Below are positions 1-4,104 of a stretch of DNA of 5,233 nt, in pieces. The translations under genes were made by a program, and so were the position numbers. The notes beneath the pieces were generated by a model. That model made no database searches and had not been told where the DNA came from. It saw only the letters and a program-made list of their open reading frames with translations. The DNA is from RGIG3009 sp045541305 (lineage in GTDB: Bacteria > Bacillota > Clostridia > Oscillospirales > Acutalibacteraceae): positions 1 to 5,233 of the forward strand of contig JAZQIV010000135.1 in assembly GCA_045541305.1 (NCBI GenBank), read 5' to 3'. Numbering within the stretch: position 1 is the first letter of the stretch; every line of letters begins with the position of its first letter.

Positions 1-228
1 GAGGGATACATCCGCCGTCAGCAAGCGGATATTGACGAAATGCGGCGACTGGAAAGCCGCTTGTTGCCGGAAACGGTGGATTATACGGAGATTGTCGGCC
101 TGCGCAAGGAAGCGCAGGAGAAATTAAACCGTATCCGTCCGCGCAGTATCGGACAGGCATCGCGCATCAGCGGGGTAAGCCCCGCCGACGTATCGGTGCT
201 GATCGTATGGTTGGGGGCAAATACATGA
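1..228 (+). CDS. mnmG: tRNA uridine-5-carboxymethylaminomethyl(34) synthesis enzyme MnmG (GidA), C-terminal 75 residues
   Basis: The reading frame is open from base 1 and ends at TGA 226-228, so only the last 75 residues are present. The tail reads ...IRPRSIGQASRISGVSPADVSVLIVWL, which is the highly conserved C-terminal helical domain of MnmG/GidA. In the family, MnmG is an FAD-dependent enzyme that works in the cytoplasm with the GTPase MnmE to install the (carboxymethyl)aminomethyl group on U34 of certain tRNAs. The C-terminal domain seen here is the part that contacts MnmE and tRNA. The FAD domain lies outside the window. The stop codon overlaps the start of rsmG (ATGA), the usual mnmG-rsmG arrangement, which implies co-transcription and translational coupling. 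There is no sign of damage. Confidence 0.96.
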   Translation, partial: EGYIRRQQADIDEMRRLESRLLPETVDYTEIVGLRKEAQEKLNRIRPRSIGQASRISGVSPADVSVLIVWLGANT

Positions 229-959
229 TAGACAAAGAACAGCTGCAGCAGTATGCGGCGGAGTACGGTGTCGTGGTAAGTGACCGCGCCGCCGAGCGGT
301 TGGATCGCTATGCCGAGCTGCTGGTGGAGTGGAATCAGCGCATGAACCTAACGGCGATCACCTCGCCTGAGGGGATCGTGCTCAAGCATTTTACGGATAG
401 TTTGACAGCGCTGCCGCTGCTTCCCGAAAAGCAGGGCATCATGGTGATCGACGTCGGCACGGGCGCAGGCTTTCCCGGCATTCCGCTTGCCATTGTGCGG
501 GAGGATGTGGAGCTGACGCTGCTGGATAGTCTGAACAAGCGGCTTGTGTTTTTGCGCGAGGTGTGCGACACGCTCGGTATTCGCGCCAAAACCGTGCACG
601 CCCGCGCCGAAGAGGGCGGGCAGAACAAGGCCCTGCGTGAAACCTATGACGTGGCAACGGCGCGCGCGGTGGCGGCGTTGCCGGTGCTCACCGAGTATTG
701 CTTGCCGTTTGTGAAAACGGGCGGTCGTTTTATTGCCATGAAAGGGCCGGACAGCGATGCGGAGCTGGCCGCTGCCAAAAAAGCGGTAGAGCTGCTGGGC
801 GGGCAGGTTACCGCCGTGCAAAAGCTCACCGTCCCGTGCAAGCCGCACGAGGGGGTCGAGTCGCAGGAGCGGCGCTTGATCGTGATCGAAAAGAAAAAGC
901 CGACACCCGTGCGTTTTCCGCGGCCGTCGGCAAAAATAGCAAAAGAACCATTGGGGTGA
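225..959 (+). CDS. rsmG: 16S rRNA (guanine(527)-N7)-methyltransferase RsmG (GidB)
   Basis: This is a 244-residue protein, the normal RsmG length. The family transfers a methyl group from S-adenosylmethionine to N7 of G527 in 16S rRNA, and loss of function in other bacteria gives low-level streptomycin resistance. Visible motifs are WNQRMNLTAIT (36-46), HFTDSL (55-60), the SAM-binding glycine motif DVGTGAGFPGIPLAI (76-90), LLDSLNKRLVFL (99-110), DVATARAVA and RFIAMKGP. The basic tail FPRPSAKIAKEPLG is also typical of the family. An upstream in-frame ATG at 207 would add six residues but has no ribosome binding site. ATG 225 sits behind a G-rich GGTTGGGGG stretch and overlaps the mnmG stop as ATGA, so 225 is preferred. 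The DUF896 gene follows after four bases, so the three genes probably form one transcript. Confidence 0.96.
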   Translation: MIDKEQLQQYAAEYGVVVSDRAAERLDRYAELLVEWNQRMNLTAITSPEGIVLKHFTDSLTALPLLPEKQGIMVIDVGTGAGFPGIPLAIVREDVELTLLDSLNKRLVFLREVCDTLGIRAKTVHARAEEGGQNKALRETYDVATARAVAALPVLTEYCLPFVKTGGRFIAMKGPDSDAELAAAKKAVELLGGQVTAVQKLTVPCKPHEGVESQERRLIVIEKKKPTPVRFPRPSAKIAKEPLG

Positions 960-963
960 CGAT

Positions 964-1170
964 ATGCAACAACGAAAGATGGATCGTATCAGCGAATTAA
1001 CGCGCCTTTCCCGCGAACGGGAGCTGACCGCCGAAGAACAAGCCGAGCGGCAGCAGCTGCGCGAGGAATATATCCGCGAATTTCGTTCCAACATGAAGCA
1101 AATTCTGGAAAACACCACGGTGGAACGGCCGGACGGCACAGTCACACCGTTGCGCGGCATGAAACACTAA
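964..1170 (+). CDS. DUF896 (YnzC-type) small protein
   Basis: This is a 68-residue, highly charged protein. The core RISELTRLSRERELTAEEQAERQQLREEY, followed by IREFRSNMKQIL, matches the DUF896 pattern: a two-helix hairpin with the TAEE turn at about residues 22-25 and a less ordered tail (DGTVTPLR). Members such as Bacillus subtilis YnzC are small cytoplasmic proteins. Some have been linked to SOS-type responses, but the molecular role is not settled and I assign none. The start ATG 964 follows the rsmG stop by four bases, and GGGGTGA at 953-959 serves as its ribosome binding site and contains that stop, so translation is probably coupled. A second ATG at 979 has no comparable site. The gene ends seven bases before a strong hairpin and is the last gene of the operon. 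Confidence 0.88.
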   Translation: MQQRKMDRISELTRLSRERELTAEEQAERQQLREEYIREFRSNMKQILENTTVERPDGTVTPLRGMKH

Positions 1171-1176
1171 AACAAA

Positions 1177-1220
1177 CGGGCATCGCTTGCATGTAAGCGA
1201 TGCCCGGTTTTCTGTTCTTA
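1177..1220. terminator. Bidirectional intrinsic terminator between converging genes
   Basis: CGGGCATCGCTT (1177-1188) pairs perfectly with AAGCGATGCCCG (1195-1206), a 12-bp stem with a six-base loop. On the plus strand it is followed by TTTTCTGTTCTT, and on the minus strand by TTTGTTTTAGT. It therefore has a U-rich tail in both directions. It lies seven bases after the DUF896 stop, and its plus-strand tail runs to the stop codon of the converging lipoprotein gene. It can end both transcripts. Confidence 0.9.
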
Positions 1221-2261
1221 TTGGAAGATCTCTTTGCCCGCCAGCTTTTCGTCGATGATGAACATGTAGGTCTTACCTTTGTTCAACAAAGCGGTGCCGC
1301 CGTCCTTTTCCTGGATGGAAAGCGAATCGTCGGTGCGGTTGTAAGTGATCTCGCGGCAGGTGCCGGCGCTGATCACGTAGCCCTTGCCCGTGCCGGTGTT
1401 GAAGTTATACGTGTTGGTATAATCCTCGGTATATTTGGTGGCGTACAGCACTACAACGTTCGTGAACGTCAACTGCTTGCCGTCCAGCGTTTTGTGCGGC
1501 TTGCAGGTTTCGATCTTACCGATATTTTTCGCATACGTGCCGGAAGCGGCGTCGTACTTAAAGGTCACGGTGTGGCTCGCCGTGGTGCGAAGCTGAACCG
1601 TTGTGGCAGGCGTTGCGCCGGTCTTCACCGTTTCGCTGAATTGGAACGGGAACGGCTTGGAAGCCTCGGTGGAGATCTTGTTTTTCTCCACGCGGGCGGC
1701 AACGGCTTCTTGGCTGGTTGCCACGCTGTGCAGGTAATCGATCGCGGCTTTCAACTGATCGTCACGCCAGAACGTTTTGCTGTCGTATATGGCATCGAAG
1801 TGGTCAATCACGTTTTTGCTGAGCAAGGTTCTGGCGCTCAAGCTGCCGCCGACGTGGCAGTAGAGAGCACCGATCGCACGGGCGGTTGCCAGGTGCGGCG
1901 AACGCGCGCTGCGGATGGGGCCCACTTTTTTGGGCAGGGATTCCACGTTGCGGAACACCGCCAACATACGCGGAATGGCGCCTTCGGTTTCGGTTTCCAT
2001 AATAAAATCGGCTTTATCAATACCGATCTGGCTGCCGATCGTCACGCTGTCGTTCGGAACCATGATACCCACCGGCCGCGTGGACGAACCGTCATCCGCC
2101 ACCGCTTCACCCGTTAACAGATTAACACCGTTTTTATAAATGGTGGTTGTGGTAGTTGTGGTGGTCGTGGTGGCATCTTCCGCGGGCTTCTGCGTGCCGG
2201 AGCAAGCAGTGAAGCCGCACATCAACGCGAGCACCAATAAAAGCGCAAGGATTTTCCTCAT
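1218..2261 (-). CDS. DUF3048 (YerB-like) lipoprotein
   Basis: This is a 347-residue secreted lipoprotein. The N-terminus MRKILALLLVLALMCGFTAC is a signal peptide with a lipobox (FTAC) that puts the lipidated cysteine at residue 20. It is followed by a linker with ten consecutive threonines (31-40). The mature part starts with NLLTGEAV (47-54) and RPVGIMVPND (62-71), and continues with ADFIMETETEGAIPRMLAVF (84-103) and GPIRSARSPHL (114-124). These are hallmark segments of the DUF3048 N-terminal domain. A second, beta-rich domain fills roughly residues 210-347. The family role is unknown, and the protein should sit on the outer face of the membrane. The frame extends 16 codons upstream of the chosen start, but AAGGGG (2270-2275 on the minus strand), eight bases before ATG 2261, and the signal peptide fix the start. 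The gene stands alone, facing the DUF896 operon and divergent from the tRNA gene. Confidence 0.92.
   Translation of the reverse strand: MRKILALLLVLALMCGFTACSGTQKPAEDATTTTTTTTTTIYKNGVNLLTGEAVADDGSSTRPVGIMVPNDSVTIGSQIGIDKADFIMETETEGAIPRMLAVFRNVESLPKKVGPIRSARSPHLATARAIGALYCHVGGSLSARTLLSKNVIDHFDAIYDSKTFWRDDQLKAAIDYLHSVATSQEAVAARVEKNKISTEASKPFPFQFSETVKTGATPATTVQLRTTASHTVTFKYDAASGTYAKNIGKIETCKPHKTLDGKQLTFTNVVVLYATKYTEDYTNTYNFNTGTGKGYVISAGTCREITYNRTDDSLSIQEKDGGTALLNKGKTYMFIIDEKLAGKEIFQ
2142..2171 (-). repeat. Threonine codon run (ten ACN codons) in the lipoprotein linker
   Basis: Ten consecutive ACN codons encode residues 31-40 of the DUF3048 lipoprotein, just after the lipidated Cys20 and a short SGTQKPAEDA stretch. 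All four threonine codons (ACC, ACG, ACA and ACT) occur, so this is not a pure trinucleotide repeat. The mix argues for selection on the protein, probably as a flexible or glycosylatable tether between membrane and domain, rather than recent slippage. Glycosylation is inference only. Confidence 0.9.
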
Positions 2262-2299
2262 TTCTAAGACCCCTTCGATACAGAAATTGATTTTTCTAC

Positions 2300-2328
2300 A
2301 GTATAGCACTTATTTTTTCAAAAAGCAA
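2300..2328 (-). promoter_or_regulatory. Candidate promoter of the DUF3048 lipoprotein gene
   Basis: Read on the minus strand, TTGCTT (2323-2328) is followed after 17 bases by TATACT (2300-2305), with a TG one base before it (TGCTATACT). That is an extended -10 element with a weak -35. The start site would fall near 2293, giving a leader of about 30 bases before ATG 2261 that includes the AAGGGG ribosome binding site. Its -35 is only four bases from the -35 of the rightward tRNA promoter, so the two polymerases may compete. Confidence 0.55.
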
Positions 2329-2332
2329 TCAA

Positions 2333-2360
2333 TTGACAAGGATTTTTTACGTGGTATAAT
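2333..2360 (+). promoter_or_regulatory. Consensus sigma-A (sigma-70) promoter of the tRNA-Arg gene
   Basis: TTGACA (2333-2338) and TATAAT (2355-2360) both match the housekeeping consensus exactly and are separated by 16 bases. Transcription would start near 2367, about 53 bases before the mature tRNA 5' end. The strength fits a stable-RNA gene. The reading assumes a housekeeping sigma factor with the usual consensus. Confidence 0.88.
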
Positions 2361-2370
2361 ATGGCTATCC

Positions 2371-2412
2371 GCCGCGACGCGGCCCTTCTCGAGCGGTGTT
2401 TTCGCAAACACC
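2371..2412 (+). other. Structured 5' leader of the pre-tRNA (two small hairpins)
   Basis: Two short inverted repeats lie between the predicted start site and the tRNA. GCCGC-gac-GCGGC occupies 2371-2383, a five-bp stem with a three-base loop. GGTGTTT-tcgc-AAACACC occupies 2395-2412, a perfect seven-bp stem with a four-base loop. The second is followed by TTTATAT, so it could weakly resemble an attenuator, though the U run is short. The leader would be removed by RNase P. Whether the hairpins have a function is unknown. Confidence 0.5.
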
Positions 2413-2419
2413 TTTATAT

Positions 2420-2496
2420 GCGCTTGTAGCTCAGCAGGATAGAGCGTCCGCCTCCTAAGCGGAAGGTCGGGGATTCGAATTCCTTCAAGCGCGCCA
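2420..2496 (+). tRNA. tRNA-Arg (anticodon CCT)
   Basis: The full cloverleaf is visible over 77 bases, including an encoded 3' CCA (2494-2496). The acceptor stem GCGCTTG (2420-2426) pairs with CAAGCGC (2486-2492), with G2493 as discriminator. The D stem is GCTC (2429-2432) with GAGC (2442-2445). The anticodon stem is TCCGC (2447-2451) with GCGGA (2459-2463) around loop CTCCTAA. The T stem is GGGGA (2469-2473) with TCCTT (2481-2485) around loop TTCGAAT, and it has two G-U pairs at its outer end. Anticodon CCT reads the arginine codon AGG, which is rare in the genes of this window. The gene has its own strong promoter and terminator and stands alone. Confidence 0.97.
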
Positions 2497-2497
2497 C

Positions 2498-2533
2498 AAA
2501 AGTGCCGATAACACAGCGTTTTCGGCACTTTTT
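2498..2533 (+). terminator. Intrinsic terminator of the tRNA-Arg gene
   Basis: AAAAGTGCCGA (2498-2508) pairs with TCGGCACTTTT (2522-2532), an 11-bp stem with a 13-base loop, and the run of five T (2529-2533) forms the tail. It begins two bases after the encoded CCA end. The A-run on the 5' arm would also give some activity on the minus strand. It separates the tRNA from the transporter gene, for which no clear promoter is visible in 2534-2601. Confidence 0.92.
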
Positions 2534-2601
2534 CACCGCCCTTCCGGGGCTGTCAACGGGTATGCGGAGCCCTGTATTCGTCAATCGCGAAAGGAATCAT
2601 C

Positions 2602-3798
2602 ATGACAAAACAAAAGAATTACAAAAAGACACTCATGGCTTGCTATCTCGGCTTTGTTACGCAAGCCATCTCGGCCAATTTTGCGCCGCTCTTGTTTTTA
2701 ACGTTCAAAGGCACGTACGGCATTTCGCTTGAAAAGATCGCCTTGATCCCCATGGTGTTTTATTTAACGCAGCTGCTTGTGGATCTGGCAGCCACCAAAT
2801 TTGCCGACAAAATCGGGTACCGCACCTGCGTTGTCGCTTCTCAGGTATTGTCGGCGGTGGGCCTTGCGTTGATGGCGGTTTTACCGGAACTGTTGCCCGT
2901 GCCGTTTATCGGTGTTTTGGTTTCGGTTGTGCTGTACGCCATCGGCAGCGGGCTGATCGAGGTGCTGCTGAGCCCCATTGTGGAGGCGTGCCCGTTTGAA
3001 AACAAGGACGGCGTGATGAGTTTATTGCATTCCTTCTATTGTTGGGGAGCGGTGGGCGTTATTTTGGGTTCCACCCTCTTTTTTGCCGTGTTCGGCGTGG
3101 AAAACTGGAAGATCCTCACGTTTATTTGGGCGTTGGTGCCGCTGTACAACACGCTTAACTTTATCAACTGCCCGATCGAACGGTTGAATGAAGACGGTAA
3201 GAGCATGGGCATCCGCAAGCTGCTGAAAACGCCGATCTTTTGGTTGATGATCCTGTTGATGGTGTGCTCGGGTGCATCGGAAGCCACCATGTCGCAATGG
3301 GCATCGGCGTTCACCGAGTCGGCAATCGGCGTGTCCAAAACGGTTGGTGATTTGGCGGGCGCGTGTTTGTTTGCCTCGTTTATGGGTGTATCCCGCATGC
3401 TGTACGGCAAATTCAGCGAAAAACTGAATCTGAGCAAGGTCATGCTCGTTTGCGGCGTCATGTGTGCCGGGTGTTATTTGTTGGCCTCGCTGTCCACACT
3501 GCCCATTCTGGGGCTTGCCGGCTGCGCTCTTTGCGGCTTGGCGGTCGGTATCATGTGGCCGGGTTCCATCAGTGTATCCTCGCAAAACTGCCCGCGGGGC
3601 GGAACGGCCATGTTTGCCTTTTTGGCGTTGGCGGGCGATTTGGGTGCCACGGTTAGCCCCACCATGGTGGGAAGCCTTTCCGAAATGGCGGGTGGCAACC
3701 TGAAAACGGGCTTGCTCGCCGCAACGGTTTTCCCCGCCGTCCTGGTGTTTGGACTGCTGGCTTTGAACCGAAGGAACAAAGTGGCAAGCAGGGGATAA
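2602..3798 (+). CDS. Major facilitator superfamily (MFS) transporter, substrate unknown
   Basis: This is a 398-residue integral membrane protein with about 12 hydrophobic segments in two halves, split by a hydrophilic loop around residues 190-210 (CPIERLNEDGKSMGIRK). ADKIGYRT (68-75) fits the conserved MFS loop between helices 2 and 3, and YGKFSEKLN is the matching loop in the second half. Other distinctive stretches are GSGLIEVLLSPIVEACP (115-131), LHSFYCWGAVGVIL (142-155) and GASEATMSQWASAF (224-237). The layout and the helix-5 HSFYCWG segment recall sugar-type (FucP-like) MFS proteins, but this is a weak resemblance and I do not name a substrate. The family moves small solutes by ion-coupled symport or antiport, or by uniport. 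ATG 2602 has AAGGA (2591-2595) six bases upstream. The gene stands alone between the tRNA terminator and the parS region. Two of the window's few AGG arginine codons lie near its 3' end. Confidence 0.9.
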   Translation: MTKQKNYKKTLMACYLGFVTQAISANFAPLLFLTFKGTYGISLEKIALIPMVFYLTQLLVDLAATKFADKIGYRTCVVASQVLSAVGLALMAVLPELLPVPFIGVLVSVVLYAIGSGLIEVLLSPIVEACPFENKDGVMSLLHSFYCWGAVGVILGSTLFFAVFGVENWKILTFIWALVPLYNTLNFINCPIERLNEDGKSMGIRKLLKTPIFWLMILLMVCSGASEATMSQWASAFTESAIGVSKTVGDLAGACLFASFMGVSRMLYGKFSEKLNLSKVMLVCGVMCAGCYLLASLSTLPILGLAGCALCGLAVGIMWPGSISVSSQNCPRGGTAMFAFLALAGDLGATVSPTMVGSLSEMAGGNLKTGLLAATVFPAVLVFGLLALNRRNKVASRG

Positions 3799-3823
3799 TA
3801 CATGCTTACGTTACGGATGTTGT

Positions 3824-3853
3824 AGGGCTGCTTTGAGCAGTCCTCTTCTCTTG
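3824..3853 (+). terminator. Probable terminator of the MFS transporter gene
   Basis: AGGGCTGC (3824-3831) pairs with GCAGTCCT (3837-3844), eight pairs including one G-U, around loop TTTGA. A pyrimidine-rich tail CTTCTCTTG follows. The tail is interrupted by C residues, so termination may be inefficient. Confidence 0.6.
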
Positions 3854-3878
3854 CTAAAGAAGAACAAATGTTCGTGTT

Positions 3879-3894
3879 TGTTTCACGTGAAACA
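3879..3894. promoter_or_regulatory. parS site 1 (perfect palindrome)
   Basis: TGTTTCACGTGAAACA is a perfect 16-bp palindrome. It differs from the published Bacillus consensus TGTTCCACGTGAAACA at a single degenerate position. In this family the helix-turn-helix of ParB binds each half, and the CTP-dependent clamp then slides outward to build the partition complex. The site lies about 210 bases before parA. Confidence 0.95.
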
Positions 3895-3930
3895 GGGCTG
3901 GGCAAAAAGCAGAAAAAAGACTTCCCAAAA

Positions 3931-3946
3931 AGTTTCACGTGGAACA
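3931..3946. promoter_or_regulatory. parS site 2
   Basis: AGTTTCACGTGGAACA is on the plus strand, and its complement TGTTCCACGTGAAACT matches the Bacillus consensus at 15 of 16 positions, with only the last base different. Its centre is 52 bp from that of site 1, about five helical turns, so ParB dimers would sit on the same face of the DNA. Confidence 0.92.
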
Positions 3947-3992
3947 TTGCAAATTTGAATTTGATTTTTTAAAAACGAAAACCGCGTTTTGA

Positions 3993-4008
3993 TGTTTCAC
4001 ATGAAACA
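3993..4008. promoter_or_regulatory. parS-like site 3 with altered core
   Basis: TGTTTCACATGAAACA keeps both outer half-site arms perfectly, but the central CACGTG is CACATG, a single change at the core. Its centre is 62 bp from that of site 2, about six helical turns. The core base pair is contacted in known ParB-parS complexes, so affinity may be reduced. It lies nearest parA, about 96 bases before its start codon. Confidence 0.78.
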
Positions 4009-4024
4009 TTTTTTGAAAATTCCC

Positions 4025-4066
4025 GCAAAAAAGTGTAAATTTCTCTTTCCTATCTGCAAAAAGTGT
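4025..4066 (+). repeat. Direct repeat pair GCAAAAA(A)GTGT upstream of parA
   Basis: GCAAAAAAGTGT (4025-4036) and GCAAAAAGTGT (4056-4066) differ only by one A and start 31 bases apart, about three helical turns. The second copy lies just upstream of the candidate -10 of parA. They could be binding sites for a regulator, or chance in an A-rich stretch. Confidence 0.5.
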
Positions 4067-4077
4067 GATAGTATAAG
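4049..4077 (+). promoter_or_regulatory. Candidate parAB promoter
   Basis: TATAAG (4072-4077) is a good -10 candidate, 27 bases before the parA start codon. The bases 17 nucleotides upstream (CCTATC, 4049-4054) do not resemble a -35, so the promoter would be weak or need an activator. GATAGT (4067-4072) is an overlapping alternative. Confidence 0.35.
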
Positions 4078-4091
4078 GATACACCGAAAAA

Positions 4092-4099
4092 AGAGGTGA
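4092..4099 (+). promoter_or_regulatory. Ribosome binding site that fixes the parA start
   Basis: AGAGGTGA lies five bases before GTG 4105. The frame can also be opened at GTG 4096, but that codon lies inside this ribosome binding site and cannot use it. The start is therefore placed at 4105, which also gives the usual MGKIVAV N-terminus of Soj-type proteins. Confidence 0.85.
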
Positions 4100-4104
4100 G
4101 ATTT

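Larger units (their letters stand above)
3799..4104. other. AT-rich intergenic region with parS cluster upstream of parA
   Basis: This 306-base gap holds no credible protein or RNA gene. From left to right it contains a weak terminator for the transporter, a short inverted repeat GAACA-aa-TGTTC (3862-3873), three parS or parS-like palindromes, a pair of GCAAAAAGTGT direct repeats, and the probable parA promoter and ribosome binding site. Its base composition is clearly more AT-rich than the flanking genes. Confidence 0.85.

Noticed and set aside
348..1160. Minus-strand open frame of 270 codons antisense to rsmG and DUF896
   Set aside because: The rsmG and DUF896 frames on the plus strand carry clear conserved motifs. 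This frame is rich in Arg, Cys and His, as expected of an antisense shadow.
1919..1935. Inverted repeat GCCCA-cttttt-TGGGC
   Set aside because: It lies inside the conserved LPKKVGP coding stretch of the lipoprotein, is short, and has no terminator tail.
1941..1957. TTCCACGT...GGAACA resembling a parS site inside the lipoprotein gene
   Set aside because: Only one half-site (TTCCACGT) fits. The second half is displaced by extra bases, so the palindrome is broken.
1200..2117. Plus-strand open frame of 305 codons antisense to the DUF3048 gene
   Set aside because: It is a shadow of the real minus-strand gene: it starts inside the terminator, has no ribosome binding site, and its composition shows no family motifs.
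2534..2601. Promoter for the MFS gene in the gap after the tRNA terminator
   Set aside because: No hexamer pair with acceptable spacing is visible. A weak GGGCT/AGCCC repeat (2547-2572) has a 16-base loop and is not convincing.
3022..3585. Minus-strand open frame of 187 codons within the MFS gene
   Set aside because: It is an antisense shadow of a well-supported membrane protein, with no ribosome binding site and no recognisable domain.
3474..3947. Minus-strand open frame of 157 codons crossing the parS region
   Set aside because: It runs through parS sites 1 and 2 and then antisense into the transporter. Its MFHVKLF and VSRET stretches are just translations of the parS palindromes.
3950..4020. 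Possible replication origin (AT-rich, AATTTG repeats, AAAAC-cgc-GTTTT hairpin)
   Set aside because: I see no cluster of DnaA boxes (TTATCCACA-like), and the AT-rich stretch is short. The parS content explains the region better.
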